A DNA stretch of 64,000 nt, taken from positions 6,138,001-6,202,000 of the forward strand of contig NZ_CP025624.1 in NCBI RefSeq assembly GCF_002874965.1. The letters are read 5' to 3'. A model generated the notes under the pieces. The model saw nothing but the letters and a program-made list of their open reading frames with translations, did no database searches and was not told the DNA's origin. Both the position numbers and the translations under genes were made by a program. Positions 7,716 through 19,769 of the stretch are shown here, piece after piece (the first letter of the stretch is position 1; every line of letters starts with the position of its first letter). This DNA comes from Pseudomonas sp. NC02. Lineage in GTDB: Bacteria > Pseudomonadota > Gammaproteobacteria > Pseudomonadales > Pseudomonadaceae.

Positions 7716-8327
7716 ATGCGCCGTTTGCTGCTCGCTTTGCCGTTTGCCCTGTTGCCACTGGCCATCGCCCAGGCTGCCGACGAGCACGACCATGATCACG
7801 AGCACGGCAGCCTCGGTGCCCACGAACACGGCGTGGGTCGCCTCAACGCGGTGCTCGACGGCCAGGCCCTGGAGCTGGAACTGGACAGCCCGGCGATGAA
7901 CCTGGTGGGCTTCGAACATCTCGCCACCACCCCTGCCGATAAAGCCAAGGTCGCCGCCGCCCGTAAGCAACTGGAGCAACCCTTGGTGCTGTTCAGCCTG
8001 CCCAAGGCCGCCGGTTGCGTGATCAGCACCCAGGAACTGAACAGCCCGCTGTTCGGCGACAAGCCTGAAGCCGACCACGATGAAGACGATGACGACCACG
8101 CCACCGATGGCAAAGGCGCCGCCGCCCACGAACATCACCACGACCACAGCGAAATCCACGCTCACTACCAGTTCACCTGCGCCACGCCGACCGCGCTGAG
8201 CAACCTCGACCTGACCCAGGTGTTCAAGACCTTCCCCGCCACCCAGAAAATTCAGGTACAACTCATTGGCCCGAGCGGCCAGCAGGGTGTGGAAGCGACG
8301 GCCACAGCAGCCACCCTGAAATTCTGA
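7716..8327 (+). CDS. DUF2796 (ZrgA-like) histidine-rich periplasmic metal-binding protein
   Basis: 203 aa. A signal peptide (MRRLLLALPFALLPLAIAQA) is followed by EHDHDHEHGSLGAHEHGVG and a second His/Asp cluster near residues 115-150 (DHDEDDDDHA, HEHHHDHSE), both likely zinc ligands. DUF2796 members such as Vibrio ZrgA serve zinc acquisition. From memory, the equivalent P. aeruginosa locus PA4063-PA4066 is zinc-repressed, which fits the upstream palindrome. The ATG at 7716 is chosen over the open frame upstream because it starts the signal peptide. Confidence 0.88.
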   Translation: MRRLLLALPFALLPLAIAQAADEHDHDHEHGSLGAHEHGVGRLNAVLDGQALELELDSPAMNLVGFEHLATTPADKAKVAAARKQLEQPLVLFSLPKAAGCVISTQELNSPLFGDKPEADHDEDDDDHATDGKGAAAHEHHHDHSEIHAHYQFTCATPTALSNLDLTQVFKTFPATQKIQVQLIGPSGQQGVEATATAATLKF

Positions 8328-8342
8328 TGTAAACACCACACT

Positions 8343-8427
8343 GTAGGAGCTGGCTTGCCTGCGATGCAGACGCCGCGGTGCTCCAGAAACACCGCGGTGA
8401 TGCCATCGCAGGCAAGCCAGCTCCTAC
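8343..8427. repeat. REP doublet (REPIN), GTAGGAGCTGGCTTGCCTG type
   Basis: A 23-base repeat at 8343-8365 recurs as its exact inverse at 8405-8427. Between them is a further hairpin CCGCGGTG...CACCGCGG (about 8373-8397). It sits inside the putative zinc operon, between the His-rich protein gene and the ABC ATPase gene. Confidence 0.9.
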
Positions 8428-8475
8428 CGTTGATCGGTGTCATCATCCAAATCGAGCCAGACCACTGACCTCCCT

Positions 8476-9186
8476 ATGACCCAAGCACTTATCGAACTGT
8501 CTGACCTGGGCTTCAATTGGCCCGGTCACCCACAGTTGCTGGACATCCCCACGTTCCGCCTGGAGCCGGGGGAAACCCTGTTCCTCAAGGGCCCCAGCGG
8601 CAGTGGCAAGACCACCCTGCTGGGCCTGTTGGGCGGTGTGCAAAAGCCCAGCCGCGGCAGCATTCGCCTGCTGGGCCAGGAGCTGACCGAACTCTCGGCC
8701 GGCGCCCGCGACCGTTTCCGGGTCGACCACACCGGCTACATCTTCCAGCAGTTCAACCTGTTGCCGTTTCTCTCGGTGCGCGAGAACGTCGAGTTGCCCT
8801 GCCACTTTTCAACGTTACGGGCGCAGCGGGCAATCCAGCGTCACGGCAGCGTCGACCAGGCTGCCGCGACCTTGCTCGCCCACCTGGGCCTGAAGGACAA
8901 GAGCCTGCTGGAGCGCCGCGCCGACTCCCTGTCCATCGGCCAGCAACAACGGGTGGCCGCTGCCCGTGCGCTGATCGGCCAGCCGGAGCTGGTGATCGCC
9001 GACGAGCCGACCTCGGCCCTGGACTACGACGCCCGGGAAGCCTTCATTCAGTTGCTGTTCGCCGAATGCCGCGAAGCAGGCGCCAGCCTGTTGTTCGTCA
9101 GCCATGACCAGAGCCTGGCGCCGCTGTTCGACCGCAACCTGTCGCTGGCCGAACTCAATCGCGCCGCCACGCCCGCAGAGGTTTGA
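8476..9186 (+). CDS. ABC transporter ATP-binding protein (LolD/MacB-like)
   Basis: 236 aa. Walker A GPSGSGKTT at 39-47, Q-loop in IFQQFNLLPF, signature LSIGQQQRVA and Walker B LVIADEPTSALD are all intact. It pairs with the FtsX-like permease that starts two bases after its stop. This LolD/MacB-type pairing usually moves lipoproteins or drives periplasmic proteins rather than forming a classical importer, so its exact part in metal handling is open. The ATG at 8476 starts the conserved domain. Confidence 0.9.
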   Translation: MTQALIELSDLGFNWPGHPQLLDIPTFRLEPGETLFLKGPSGSGKTTLLGLLGGVQKPSRGSIRLLGQELTELSAGARDRFRVDHTGYIFQQFNLLPFLSVRENVELPCHFSTLRAQRAIQRHGSVDQAAATLLAHLGLKDKSLLERRADSLSIGQQQRVAAARALIGQPELVIADEPTSALDYDAREAFIQLLFAECREAGASLLFVSHDQSLAPLFDRNLSLAELNRAATPAEV

Positions 9187-9187
9187 G

Positions 9188-10453
9188 ATGTATTTGTTTC
9201 GACTAGCCATGGCCAGCCTGGCTAACCGCCGCTTTACCGCGATACTCACCGCCTTCGCCATCGCCCTGTCGGTGTGCCTGTTGCTGGCGGTGGAACGGGT
9301 ACGCACCGAAGCCCGCGCCAGCTTCGCCAGCACCATCAGCGGCACCGACCTGATCGTCGGCGCGCGTTCCGGCTCGGTGAATTTGCTGCTGTATTCAGTG
9401 TTCCGCATCGGCAACGCCACCAACAACATTCGCTGGGACAGCTACGAGCACTTCGCGGCCAACCCGCAGGTGAAATGGGCGATCCCGATTTCCCTCGGCG
9501 ACTCCCACCGTGGCTACCGCGTGATGGGCACCAACGAATCCTATTTCGAACACTACCAATACGGCCGCCGGCAGAACCTGGAACTGGCCAGCGGTCGCGC
9601 CTTCGCCACCGATCCATTCGAAGTGGTGCTCGGCGCCGAAGTGGCCGACGCGCTGCATTACAAGCTCGGCGACAAGCTGGTGCTGGCCCACGGCGTGGCG
9701 GTGGTCAGCCTGGTCAAGCACGATGACAAGCCGTTCACCGTGGTCGGCATTCTCAAGCGCACCGGCACTCCGGTGGACCGCACACTGCATATCAGCCTCG
9801 GCGGCATGGAAGCGATTCACATCGACTGGCACAACGGCGTACCGGCCCAGGGCAAAGGTCGGATCAGCGCCGATCAGGCCCGCAACATGGACCTGACGCC
9901 ACAAGCCATCACCGCGTTCATGCTCGGTTTGAACAACAAGATTTCCACCTTCGCCCTGCAACGGGAGATCAACGAGTTCCGTGGCGAGCCGATGCTGGCG
10001 ATCCTGCCGGGCGTGGCGCTGCAAGAGCTGTGGAGCATGATGGGCACGGCTGAAAAAGCGCTGTTCGTGATCTCGCTGTTCGTGGTGCTGACCGGCTTGA
10101 TCGGCATGCTCACCGCGATCCTCACCAGCCTCAACGAGCGCCGCCGGGAAATGGCAATCCTGCGTTCGGTGGGCGCGCGGCCCTGGCACATTGCGACCTT
10201 GCTGATCTTCGAAGCTTTCGCCCTGGCATTGTCGGGCGTGATCGCCGGCGTCGGGCTGCTGTATGTGTGCATCGCCGCGTCGCGCGGGTATTTGCAGGCC
10301 AATTACGGCCTGGACCTGCCGCTGTCGTTGCCGAGCGAATATGAATGGACTTTGTTGGGCGGTATTCTCGTCGCAGCCCTGCTGATGGGCAGCGTGCCGG
10401 CCTGGCGCGCCTACCGGCAATCGTTGGCCGACGGCCTGTCGATACGTTTATGA
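9188..10453 (+). CDS. FtsX/MacB-like ABC transporter permease
   Basis: 421 aa. One N-terminal transmembrane helix (TAILTAFAIALSVCLLLAV) is followed by a large periplasmic MacB-core-type domain (about 45-280). Three C-terminal helices form the FtsX module, with a cytoplasmic segment SLNERRREMAILRSVGARP typical of this family for contact with the ATPase. Starts two bases after the ATPase gene; its TGA overlaps the next ATG. Confidence 0.9.
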   Translation: MYLFRLAMASLANRRFTAILTAFAIALSVCLLLAVERVRTEARASFASTISGTDLIVGARSGSVNLLLYSVFRIGNATNNIRWDSYEHFAANPQVKWAIPISLGDSHRGYRVMGTNESYFEHYQYGRRQNLELASGRAFATDPFEVVLGAEVADALHYKLGDKLVLAHGVAVVSLVKHDDKPFTVVGILKRTGTPVDRTLHISLGGMEAIHIDWHNGVPAQGKGRISADQARNMDLTPQAITAFMLGLNNKISTFALQREINEFRGEPMLAILPGVALQELWSMMGTAEKALFVISLFVVLTGLIGMLTAILTSLNERRREMAILRSVGARPWHIATLLIFEAFALALSGVIAGVGLLYVCIAASRGYLQANYGLDLPLSLPSEYEWTLLGGILVAALLMGSVPAWRAYRQSLADGLSIRL

Positions 10454-10986
10454 GGAAGCTGTTGATGCGTCGCGCCGTGCTCGCACTGTTACTGCTGGTG
10501 GCCCTGCCCGTGTGGGCTGAAGACCAGCCCAAGGACCTGTCGTGGCAGGAGATGATCCCGCCGGACGCGCCGCCGGAAATCCCCAACATGAAACCGCTGC
10601 ACGACTTGTCGGGCATGGCCGATGCGTTGTCGGTGGAGTCAGCGCCGGCCGCCAAGCAGGACCTGCCCAACGCGCCGGTCGTACAAAGCCTGGACGGCAA
10701 GCACATCCGCCTGCCGGGTTATATCGTGCCGCTGGAAGTCAGCGAGGAAGGCCGCACCACGGAGTTCCTGCTGGTGCCGTATTTCGGCGCCTGCATTCAC
10801 GTGCCGCCACCGCCGTCGAACCAGATCGTGCATGTCAAAAGCGAAGTCGGCGTGAAGCTCGACGAGTTGTATCAGCCGTACTGGATCGAAGGCCAGATGC
10901 AGGTCAAACCGTCCAGCAGTGAACTGGCCGATGCCGGCTACCAGATGGATGCCGACAAGATCTATGTGTACGAGTTGCAGGAATAA
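10450..10986 (+). CDS. DUF3299 secreted protein
   Basis: 178 aa. Signal peptide (RRAVLALLLLVALPVWA), then a DUF3299 domain: HIRLPGYIVPLE, EFLLVPYFGACIHVPPPPSN. The domain carries one Cys/His pair (C...H) that could bind metal; that is speculation. ATGA overlap with the permease gene shows it belongs to the same operon. A second possible start lies at 10465 (MRRAVL). Confidence 0.82.
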   Translation: MRKLLMRRAVLALLLLVALPVWAEDQPKDLSWQEMIPPDAPPEIPNMKPLHDLSGMADALSVESAPAAKQDLPNAPVVQSLDGKHIRLPGYIVPLEVSEEGRTTEFLLVPYFGACIHVPPPPSNQIVHVKSEVGVKLDELYQPYWIEGQMQVKPSSSELADAGYQMDADKIYVYELQE

Positions 10987-11004
10987 CCCGTGATTGCGCT
11001 TTCA

Positions 11005-11018
11005 TTGAGCTGAGTCAA
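11005..11018 (+). promoter_or_regulatory. ANR/FNR-like half-conserved box upstream of oprG
   Basis: TTGAG-CTGA-GTCAA keeps the TTGA...TCAA arms of the ANR consensus TTGAT-N4-ATCAA with one change per half. It lies 65 bases before the start codon. In P. aeruginosa oprG responds to anaerobiosis through ANR (established knowledge, from memory). Confidence 0.45.
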
Positions 11019-11082
11019 AAGCTCGAACGTTACGATCTTTACCATTGGACACAAGCAATTAATAACGTCCTTTGGAGCTCCC

Positions 11083-11781
11083 ATGAACAAGTCCCTGCTC
11101 GGCGCGTCGCTTGTCGCGCTCGCCCTCGTCGCCCCTGTTGCCCACGCTCACGAAGCGGGTGACATCCTGATTCGCGCCGGTGCCATCACCGTCAACCCGA
11201 AAGCGGACAGCAGCAGTGTCAAGGTTGACCAGGGCCCGCTGGCCGGGACCAACCTGGGCGGCAAGGCGACCATGAGCAGCGACACCCAGCTGGGCTTGAA
11301 CTTCGCCTACATGTTCACCAGCCACTGGGGTATCGAATTGCTGGCGGCCACACCGTTCGAGCACGATGTGAAGATCAAGAACACCGCCCTGGGCGCTGCC
11401 AACGGCAAGCTCGGTACGCTGAAGCACCTGCCACCGACCCTGAGCGTCGTGTACTACCCGCTGGACAGCAAGTCGGTATTCCAACCGTACATCGGCGCCG
11501 GTATCAACTACACCTGGATCTACGACGAGCACGTCGGCAGCCGCGCCGAGCAGGCCGGCTTCAGCAACTTCAAGGCGGAAAACTCCTGGGGTTGGGCCGC
11601 GCAGATCGGTGCGGACTACATGATCAACGACAAGTGGATGATCAACGCCCAGGCGCGCTACATCGACATCAGCACCAAGGCCACCGTGGACAACAACGCC
11701 CTGGGCCAGGGCACCCGGGCCAAGGTTAATGTGGATGTTGATCCGATGGTGTACATGGTCGGTATTGGCTACAAGTTCTAG
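11083..11781 (+). CDS. oprG: OmpW-family outer membrane protein OprG
   Basis: 232 aa. Signal peptide ends at AHA (about residue 22), followed by an eight-stranded barrel of the OmpW family ending in the C-terminal aromatic YKF. Typical segments are HEAGDILIRAGAITVNP at the start and LPPTLSVVYYP in the middle. OprG is a small outer-membrane channel for hydrophobic or small amino-acid-like molecules. Its position after the DUF2796-ABC-DUF3299 operon matches P. aeruginosa PA4063-PA4067. Own promoter region and terminator. Confidence 0.92.
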   Translation: MNKSLLGASLVALALVAPVAHAHEAGDILIRAGAITVNPKADSSSVKVDQGPLAGTNLGGKATMSSDTQLGLNFAYMFTSHWGIELLAATPFEHDVKIKNTALGAANGKLGTLKHLPPTLSVVYYPLDSKSVFQPYIGAGINYTWIYDEHVGSRAEQAGFSNFKAENSWGWAAQIGADYMINDKWMINAQARYIDISTKATVDNNALGQGTRAKVNVDVDPMVYMVGIGYKF

Positions 11782-11790
11782 GTTCTACCC

Positions 11791-11818
11791 AAAGGCCCTG
11801 TTGTACAGGGCCTTTTTT
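11791..11818 (+). terminator. rho-independent terminator of oprG
   Basis: AAAGGCCCTG-TTGTA-CAGGGCCTTTTTT, ten bases after the oprG stop codon. Confidence 0.92.
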
Positions 11819-11880
11819 GTGAGGCTTCCCCTGGAGGCAAGCGCCAATCAGAAGCCAGGCACACGCCCGTGTGCTGCGAG

Positions 11881-12243
11881 TCAGGCTTCAGCCAGGAGCT
11901 GGCGAACTTCAGCAATGACCACGTCAATGTTGAACGGCTTATTCAACACTGCATTGAACAAGTCCGACCGCTCCATACCAATATGGGCCTGGGCTCCGCT
12001 GATCAGGATGATGGGCAAGTGATTGACTGCCGGTAGCGCGCGGACAGCTTCGGCAAACTCCTGGCCATCCATGACCGGCATCATGAAGTCGGTGATGATC
12101 AACGCTGGCCGCTCGCGCTCCAGGACCTCGAGTGCTTTCTGGCCATTGCTCGCTTTTACGACCATGTACCCCTCATCCTCCAGCGCATAGCCGAGAATGT
12201 CAGCGATCAAATACTCGTCGTCGACGACCAGGATGGTGGTCAT
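11881..12243 (-). CDS. single-domain response regulator (CheY-like)
   Basis: 120 aa, receiver domain only. Acidic pocket D8-D9, phospho-acceptor D52, switch S82 and conserved K102 are all present. With no output domain it probably acts by protein contact. It follows the KaiC-like gene by six bases on the same strand, so they are co-transcribed. The cognate kinase is not in the window; only a decayed kinase fragment remains upstream. Confidence 0.9.
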   Translation of the reverse strand: MTTILVVDDEYLIADILGYALEDEGYMVVKASNGQKALEVLERERPALIITDFMMPVMDGQEFAEAVRALPAVNHLPIILISGAQAHIGMERSDLFNAVLNKPFNIDVVIAEVRQLLAEA

Positions 12244-12249
12244 GTCAGT

Positions 12250-13710
12250 TCAACCCGAATCAGAGACTTTGGACGTTGAGCCCGGCAGCGAAGAATCATT
12301 AGGGACCGCCAACGCATTTCTTGATGCCTTCTTCAGGTCAACGCCGTTTTCATGGATTACCACTTCAAGAAGCGAAGGATCGTAGAAGCTGTCTCGTACC
12401 TTAAGAATCGAAAGCATTCTTCTTAGTTCAGATTGAATCTCGAAGAAACGCATCAGCATCAGGTTATCGACAATACTGGAGAGGTCCGGGGTTGGAGAGC
12501 TGACCTCCGAACCAAAAACGTCACGCATCTCCCATGAGGCAAACACCGTTACGCCACGGGCACGAAGCTCGCTCATCAAGGCGCTGTAGAAATCAGTGAT
12601 ACGAGCCGGGTTTGTCGACACCCGGGTCATGCCGCTCAAGCTGTCGATGAACAGGCGCTTGATGCCCTTTTCCTCAACCATTTTCAGCAGCCGTGCGCCG
12701 AGACCGTCGATCAGGCCTTCTGTGGTGGGTTGCCAGGCAATACTCAGCGCACCACTTTCTTCCATACCCTTGATATCAATCCCCAGCGATTGGCCTTTGA
12801 GACGTAACCGCTGCGGGCTTTCATAAAAACCGAAATGCAGGCCCGGCGCGTCCACTGTCGACTCTGCGAGAAACCTGAGCCCCAGCGTGGTCTTCCCGAC
12901 GCCGGAAGGCCCCATGACGAGGGTAACGGAAGAGCTGTGCAGGCCACCGCCGATGATGGCGTCCAGCGAACCGATGCCGCTGGTGATACGCGTCAGATCG
13001 GCACTGTCAGGTAAAGACGGATGGCTGTAGAGGCTTTCCAGACGCGGATAAACCACCAGGCCATCGTCGGTAATTTCACACTCGTGCAGTCCGGTCAGTG
13101 CACCACTGCCTCGAGTTTTGCGCAGGTGAATACGGCGCACCGAACGGCTGCCGTGAAGCTCTTCACCCATCTCGATCACACCATCAACCATGGTGTGCTC
13201 GGGACTGCCGTCGTCCAACCGGGAACTGGTGAGAAACAGCACCGTACAACCGGCGAACGCGGCGTGCCCTTGCAGCTCGGAAATGAATTTTTTGGTGTCG
13301 ATGGGCGAGTCAGCCTTGGAGCGTGCATTGAGCAAGCCGTCGACCACTAACACGGTGGCCTTCTGACGACTGATCTCACGCCGAAGCAGCTTGACCACTT
13401 CATCGAGACCTTCGTTCTCAAGGGTGTCAAACGCACTGACGAACTGAATCTCGGCTCCCACCCGGGAAGCATCAAAGAAGTTCAGGGTCGAGAGGAACTG
13501 AAATAAACGGTCGTGGGATTCGGCCAGCAACGTGGCAACCAGTACACGGCCCCCATTGCGCGCATGGTTAAACCCCAGCTGATTGGCGAGGATCGTTTTA
13601 CCGGATCCCGGGCGCCCCTGGATGATGTAGGAGGCACCTGCGACTAGCCCACCCTTGAGCAGAGCATCCAGCCCTTCTATTCCGCTTTGAAGGCGATTTA
13701 GCTTTTCCAC
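12250..13710 (-). CDS. KaiC-like double-domain ATPase
   Basis: 486 aa, two RecA-like KaiC domains. Walker A at 32-39 (GRPGSGKT) and 267-274 (GPSGVGKT); candidate catalytic glutamates at E64 and E297; Walker B aspartates at D124 and D356. KaiC relatives outside cyanobacteria work in stress and signalling and often pair with histidine kinases or receivers, as here. No kaiA or kaiB is nearby. The C-terminal tail (about 450-486) is divergent. Start is GTG at 13708-13710. Confidence 0.88.
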   Translation of the reverse strand: MEKLNRLQSGIEGLDALLKGGLVAGASYIIQGRPGSGKTILANQLGFNHARNGGRVLVATLLAESHDRLFQFLSTLNFFDASRVGAEIQFVSAFDTLENEGLDEVVKLLRREISRQKATVLVVDGLLNARSKADSPIDTKKFISELQGHAAFAGCTVLFLTSSRLDDGSPEHTMVDGVIEMGEELHGSRSVRRIHLRKTRGSGALTGLHECEITDDGLVVYPRLESLYSHPSLPDSADLTRITSGIGSLDAIIGGGLHSSSVTLVMGPSGVGKTTLGLRFLAESTVDAPGLHFGFYESPQRLRLKGQSLGIDIKGMEESGALSIAWQPTTEGLIDGLGARLLKMVEEKGIKRLFIDSLSGMTRVSTNPARITDFYSALMSELRARGVTVFASWEMRDVFGSEVSSPTPDLSSIVDNLMLMRFFEIQSELRRMLSILKVRDSFYDPSLLEVVIHENGVDLKKASRNALAVPNDSSLPGSTSKVSDSG

Positions 13711-13791
13711 AATGCAACCCTGATGTGAACAACAGGCTCTTGAGCCGAAGGTTTACGATGCTAACTCCATTTGTTCAAACGGGCTATCCAC

Positions 13792-13923
13792 TCAGTCGTT
13801 CAAGCGCGGGCCATATACCTGGCTGAGTCCCAACCCAGTTCCCTGGCCATTGTCTGTGATAGAGACGGCAATGTAACTTCCGTTCATAAGGGGATAACCA
13901 TTGAACGCCGGGATAAGGTCCAT
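13792..13923 (-). pseudogene. remnant of a histidine kinase ATPase domain
   Basis: A 43-codon open stretch ends in SYIAVSITDNGQG directly joined to TGLGLSQVYG. These are the G1 and G2 boxes of a HATPase_c domain, but the roughly 25-30 residues normally between them (with the F box) are missing. Upstream codons show no dimerisation or sensor domain. It reads toward the KaiC-like gene, so the ancestral order was probably kinase, KaiC-like ATPase, receiver. The rest of the 13711-14060 gap shows nothing else apart from the terminator. Confidence 0.72.
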
Positions 13924-14031
13924 CGACTCAACACAGATGACCGCCCGCACCAAAGGTTTCAAATTTTTCGCAGGCCGCTGCGCATCCGGCTGGCCAACAC
14001 CTATCACGTGTAATCGTCCGTGCACTGCCAC

Positions 14032-14062
14032 AAAAAAGGCGCCTGTTTCAGGCGCCTTTTTT
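14032..14062. terminator. bidirectional terminator downstream of the NAD-epimerase-like gene
   Basis: AAAAAAGGCGCCTG-TTT-CAGGCGCCTTTTTT, symmetrical, with runs of A and T on both sides. The stop codon of the 14061-14951 gene overlaps its T tract. Confidence 0.9.
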
Positions 14063-14951
14063 ATGTTTGACCGTGTCGATAGAACCGGTCGAGCAACGCC
14101 GGCAGCCCGGCCCGCCATGCCCGTGGCTTGATGCCGAAGGTGTGGAGGATTTTCTTGCAGGCCAGCACCGCGTGTTGCGGCTCGTCGGCTGCATCCGGAC
14201 GGGCGGCGTGGGCCTGGGCGGTCGGCGCTTCCACGGCCAGCGGGTGGAAGTTGCGCGCTTCGGTCAGGATCGCCTGCCCCAGCGCCAGCGGGGTAGTCGC
14301 TTCGTGGCCGGCATAGTGATAAGTGCCCCACAACGGCGCGGCGCAATCCAGTTGCTTAAGCACCGAAATGATCACCCGCGCGGCATCGTCCACCGGCGTC
14401 GGGTTGCCCCGGCGGTCGTCGGCCATCAGCAGTTCGTCAGGTTTTTCGGCACGGGCCAGGAAGCGCCCGAGGGTGCCGTCGACGCTGTCATCCAGCAGCC
14501 AGCCGAAACGCAACAGCACGTGCTGCGGGCAGGTGGCGCGTACGCTCTGCTCGATGCGCCACAACGCCTGGCCTCGCAGGCCCAAGGGCACGGGTTCGTC
14601 TTTTTCGCTGTAGGCGGTGGCGCGGGAGCCGTCGAACACCCGGTAGCTGGACGGTTGCAGCAGGGTGATGCTGTGGTGCTGGCACAGTTCAGCCAGGCGC
14701 TCGATCGCATATTCCTGGGCGGCCAGGCGTGTCTCGCTGACCGTCTCCGCCTGAAACCAGTCGAAGTAATAGGCGAGATTGATCAAGGCATCGGGACGGG
14801 TGTCGTCGAGCAGTTGCGTGAGGCTCGCGGCATCCCAGCCGTCTTGGGGCGGGCGCGGGGCGAGGAAACCGATGTCTTCCTCCGCACCGAGGCGAATCAG
14901 CGCCTGCCCGAGGGCATTCCCGCCGCCCAGTAACATAAGGCGCATTCGCAT
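14061..14951 (-). CDS. sugar-nucleotide reductase-like protein (dTDP-4-dehydrorhamnose reductase family)
   Basis: 296 aa. Glycine-rich Rossmann start MLLGGGNALGQALIRLGAEE, then PDALINLAYYFDWFQ and SSYRVFDGS, corresponding to the RmlD-type fold. No rml operon surrounds it, so a role in dTDP-rhamnose synthesis is not supported; it is a stand-alone short-chain reductase/epimerase. In P. aeruginosa a homologue sits near oprG. The MRMRLML start at 14951 is chosen; an ATG two codons later is possible. Confidence 0.78.
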   Translation of the reverse strand: MRMRLMLLGGGNALGQALIRLGAEEDIGFLAPRPPQDGWDAASLTQLLDDTRPDALINLAYYFDWFQAETVSETRLAAQEYAIERLAELCQHHSITLLQPSSYRVFDGSRATAYSEKDEPVPLGLRGQALWRIEQSVRATCPQHVLLRFGWLLDDSVDGTLGRFLARAEKPDELLMADDRRGNPTPVDDAARVIISVLKQLDCAAPLWGTYHYAGHEATTPLALGQAILTEARNFHPLAVEAPTAQAHAARPDAADEPQHAVLACKKILHTFGIKPRAWRAGLPALLDRFYRHGQT

Positions 14952-15123
14952 AGATTGAGCAGGCCCGGTCTGTTTGGAACGATGGTTATTATCGACAGGC
15001 TTGTGAGCCATGCCGTTGGCATTTGCCAGAATCGTTGCATTTTGCGGGTTTGTAGCGCAACCGTCACTTATAAAGTGCGCCGCCGATTGCGGCCGGGGGG
15101 TTTAGGTAGAGAGAGCCTTTTTA

Positions 15124-15303
15124 TGGCCAGGGAGCATGCAGTGGCTAGGGAGCTTGCTGTGGCGAGGGAGCTTGCTCCCGCTGGAGTGCGCAGCGCTCCC
15201 GCTTTTTTGGGGCCGCTACGCAGCCCAGCGGGAGCAAGCTCCCTCGCCACTGCAAGCTCCCTCGCCACAACAAGCTCCCTTACCGCAGCAAGATCCCTCA
15301 CCA
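15124..15303. repeat. expanded REP: 18-bp units in inverted tandem arrays
   Basis: A REP doublet (TGGCGAGGGAGCTTGCTCCC type at 15160-15184 and its inverse at 15225-15249) is extended outward by tandem 18-base half-units. On the left are two (15124-15141, 15142-15159: TGGCTAGGGAGCTTGCTG type). On the right are three (15250-15267, 15268-15285, 15286-15303: CTGCAAGCTCCCTCGCCA type, decaying outward). The whole block can fold into a long hairpin. It fills most of the 14952-15357 intergenic gap; the remaining bases (14952-15120) show no gene. Confidence 0.88.
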
Positions 15304-15357
15304 CAGGGAATGCATCCCGGGGTTGCAAGTTGCCAGGGCCGGCCGCATAAATTGGGG

Positions 15358-19638
<4,281 letters not shown>

Positions 19639-19663
19639 CTTGTGCAGCGCCCGTAATGACGCC

Positions 19664-19745
19664 TTCGCGAGCAAGCCCGCTCCCACATTTGACCGCATTC
19701 CAAGGGTGGAACCGTATCGAATGTGGGAGCGGGCTTGCTCGCGAA
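19664..19745. repeat. REP doublet (REPIN), TTCGCGAGCAAGCCCGCTCC type
   Basis: A 26-base element (19664-19689) and its exact inverse (19720-19745) between the converging lhr and MscS-type genes. Confidence 0.92.
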
Positions 19746-19769
19746 GAGGCCGGCGGCCTCAACACAAAA

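Noticed and set aside
13711..14060. A complete histidine kinase gene upstream of the KaiC-like gene
   Set aside because: Only 43 codons with fused G1/G2 boxes remain; no sensor, dimerisation or F-box sequence in any frame.
15124..15303. CRISPR-like repeats
   Set aside because: Units are contiguous with no spacers, partly inverted, and are clearly REP-derived; no cas genes in the window.
14955..15350. An open frame encoding a repetitive protein with VARELA and SSLATA repeats
   Set aside because: It is the in-frame translation of the 18-bp REP array; the 18-base period alone explains the repeats.
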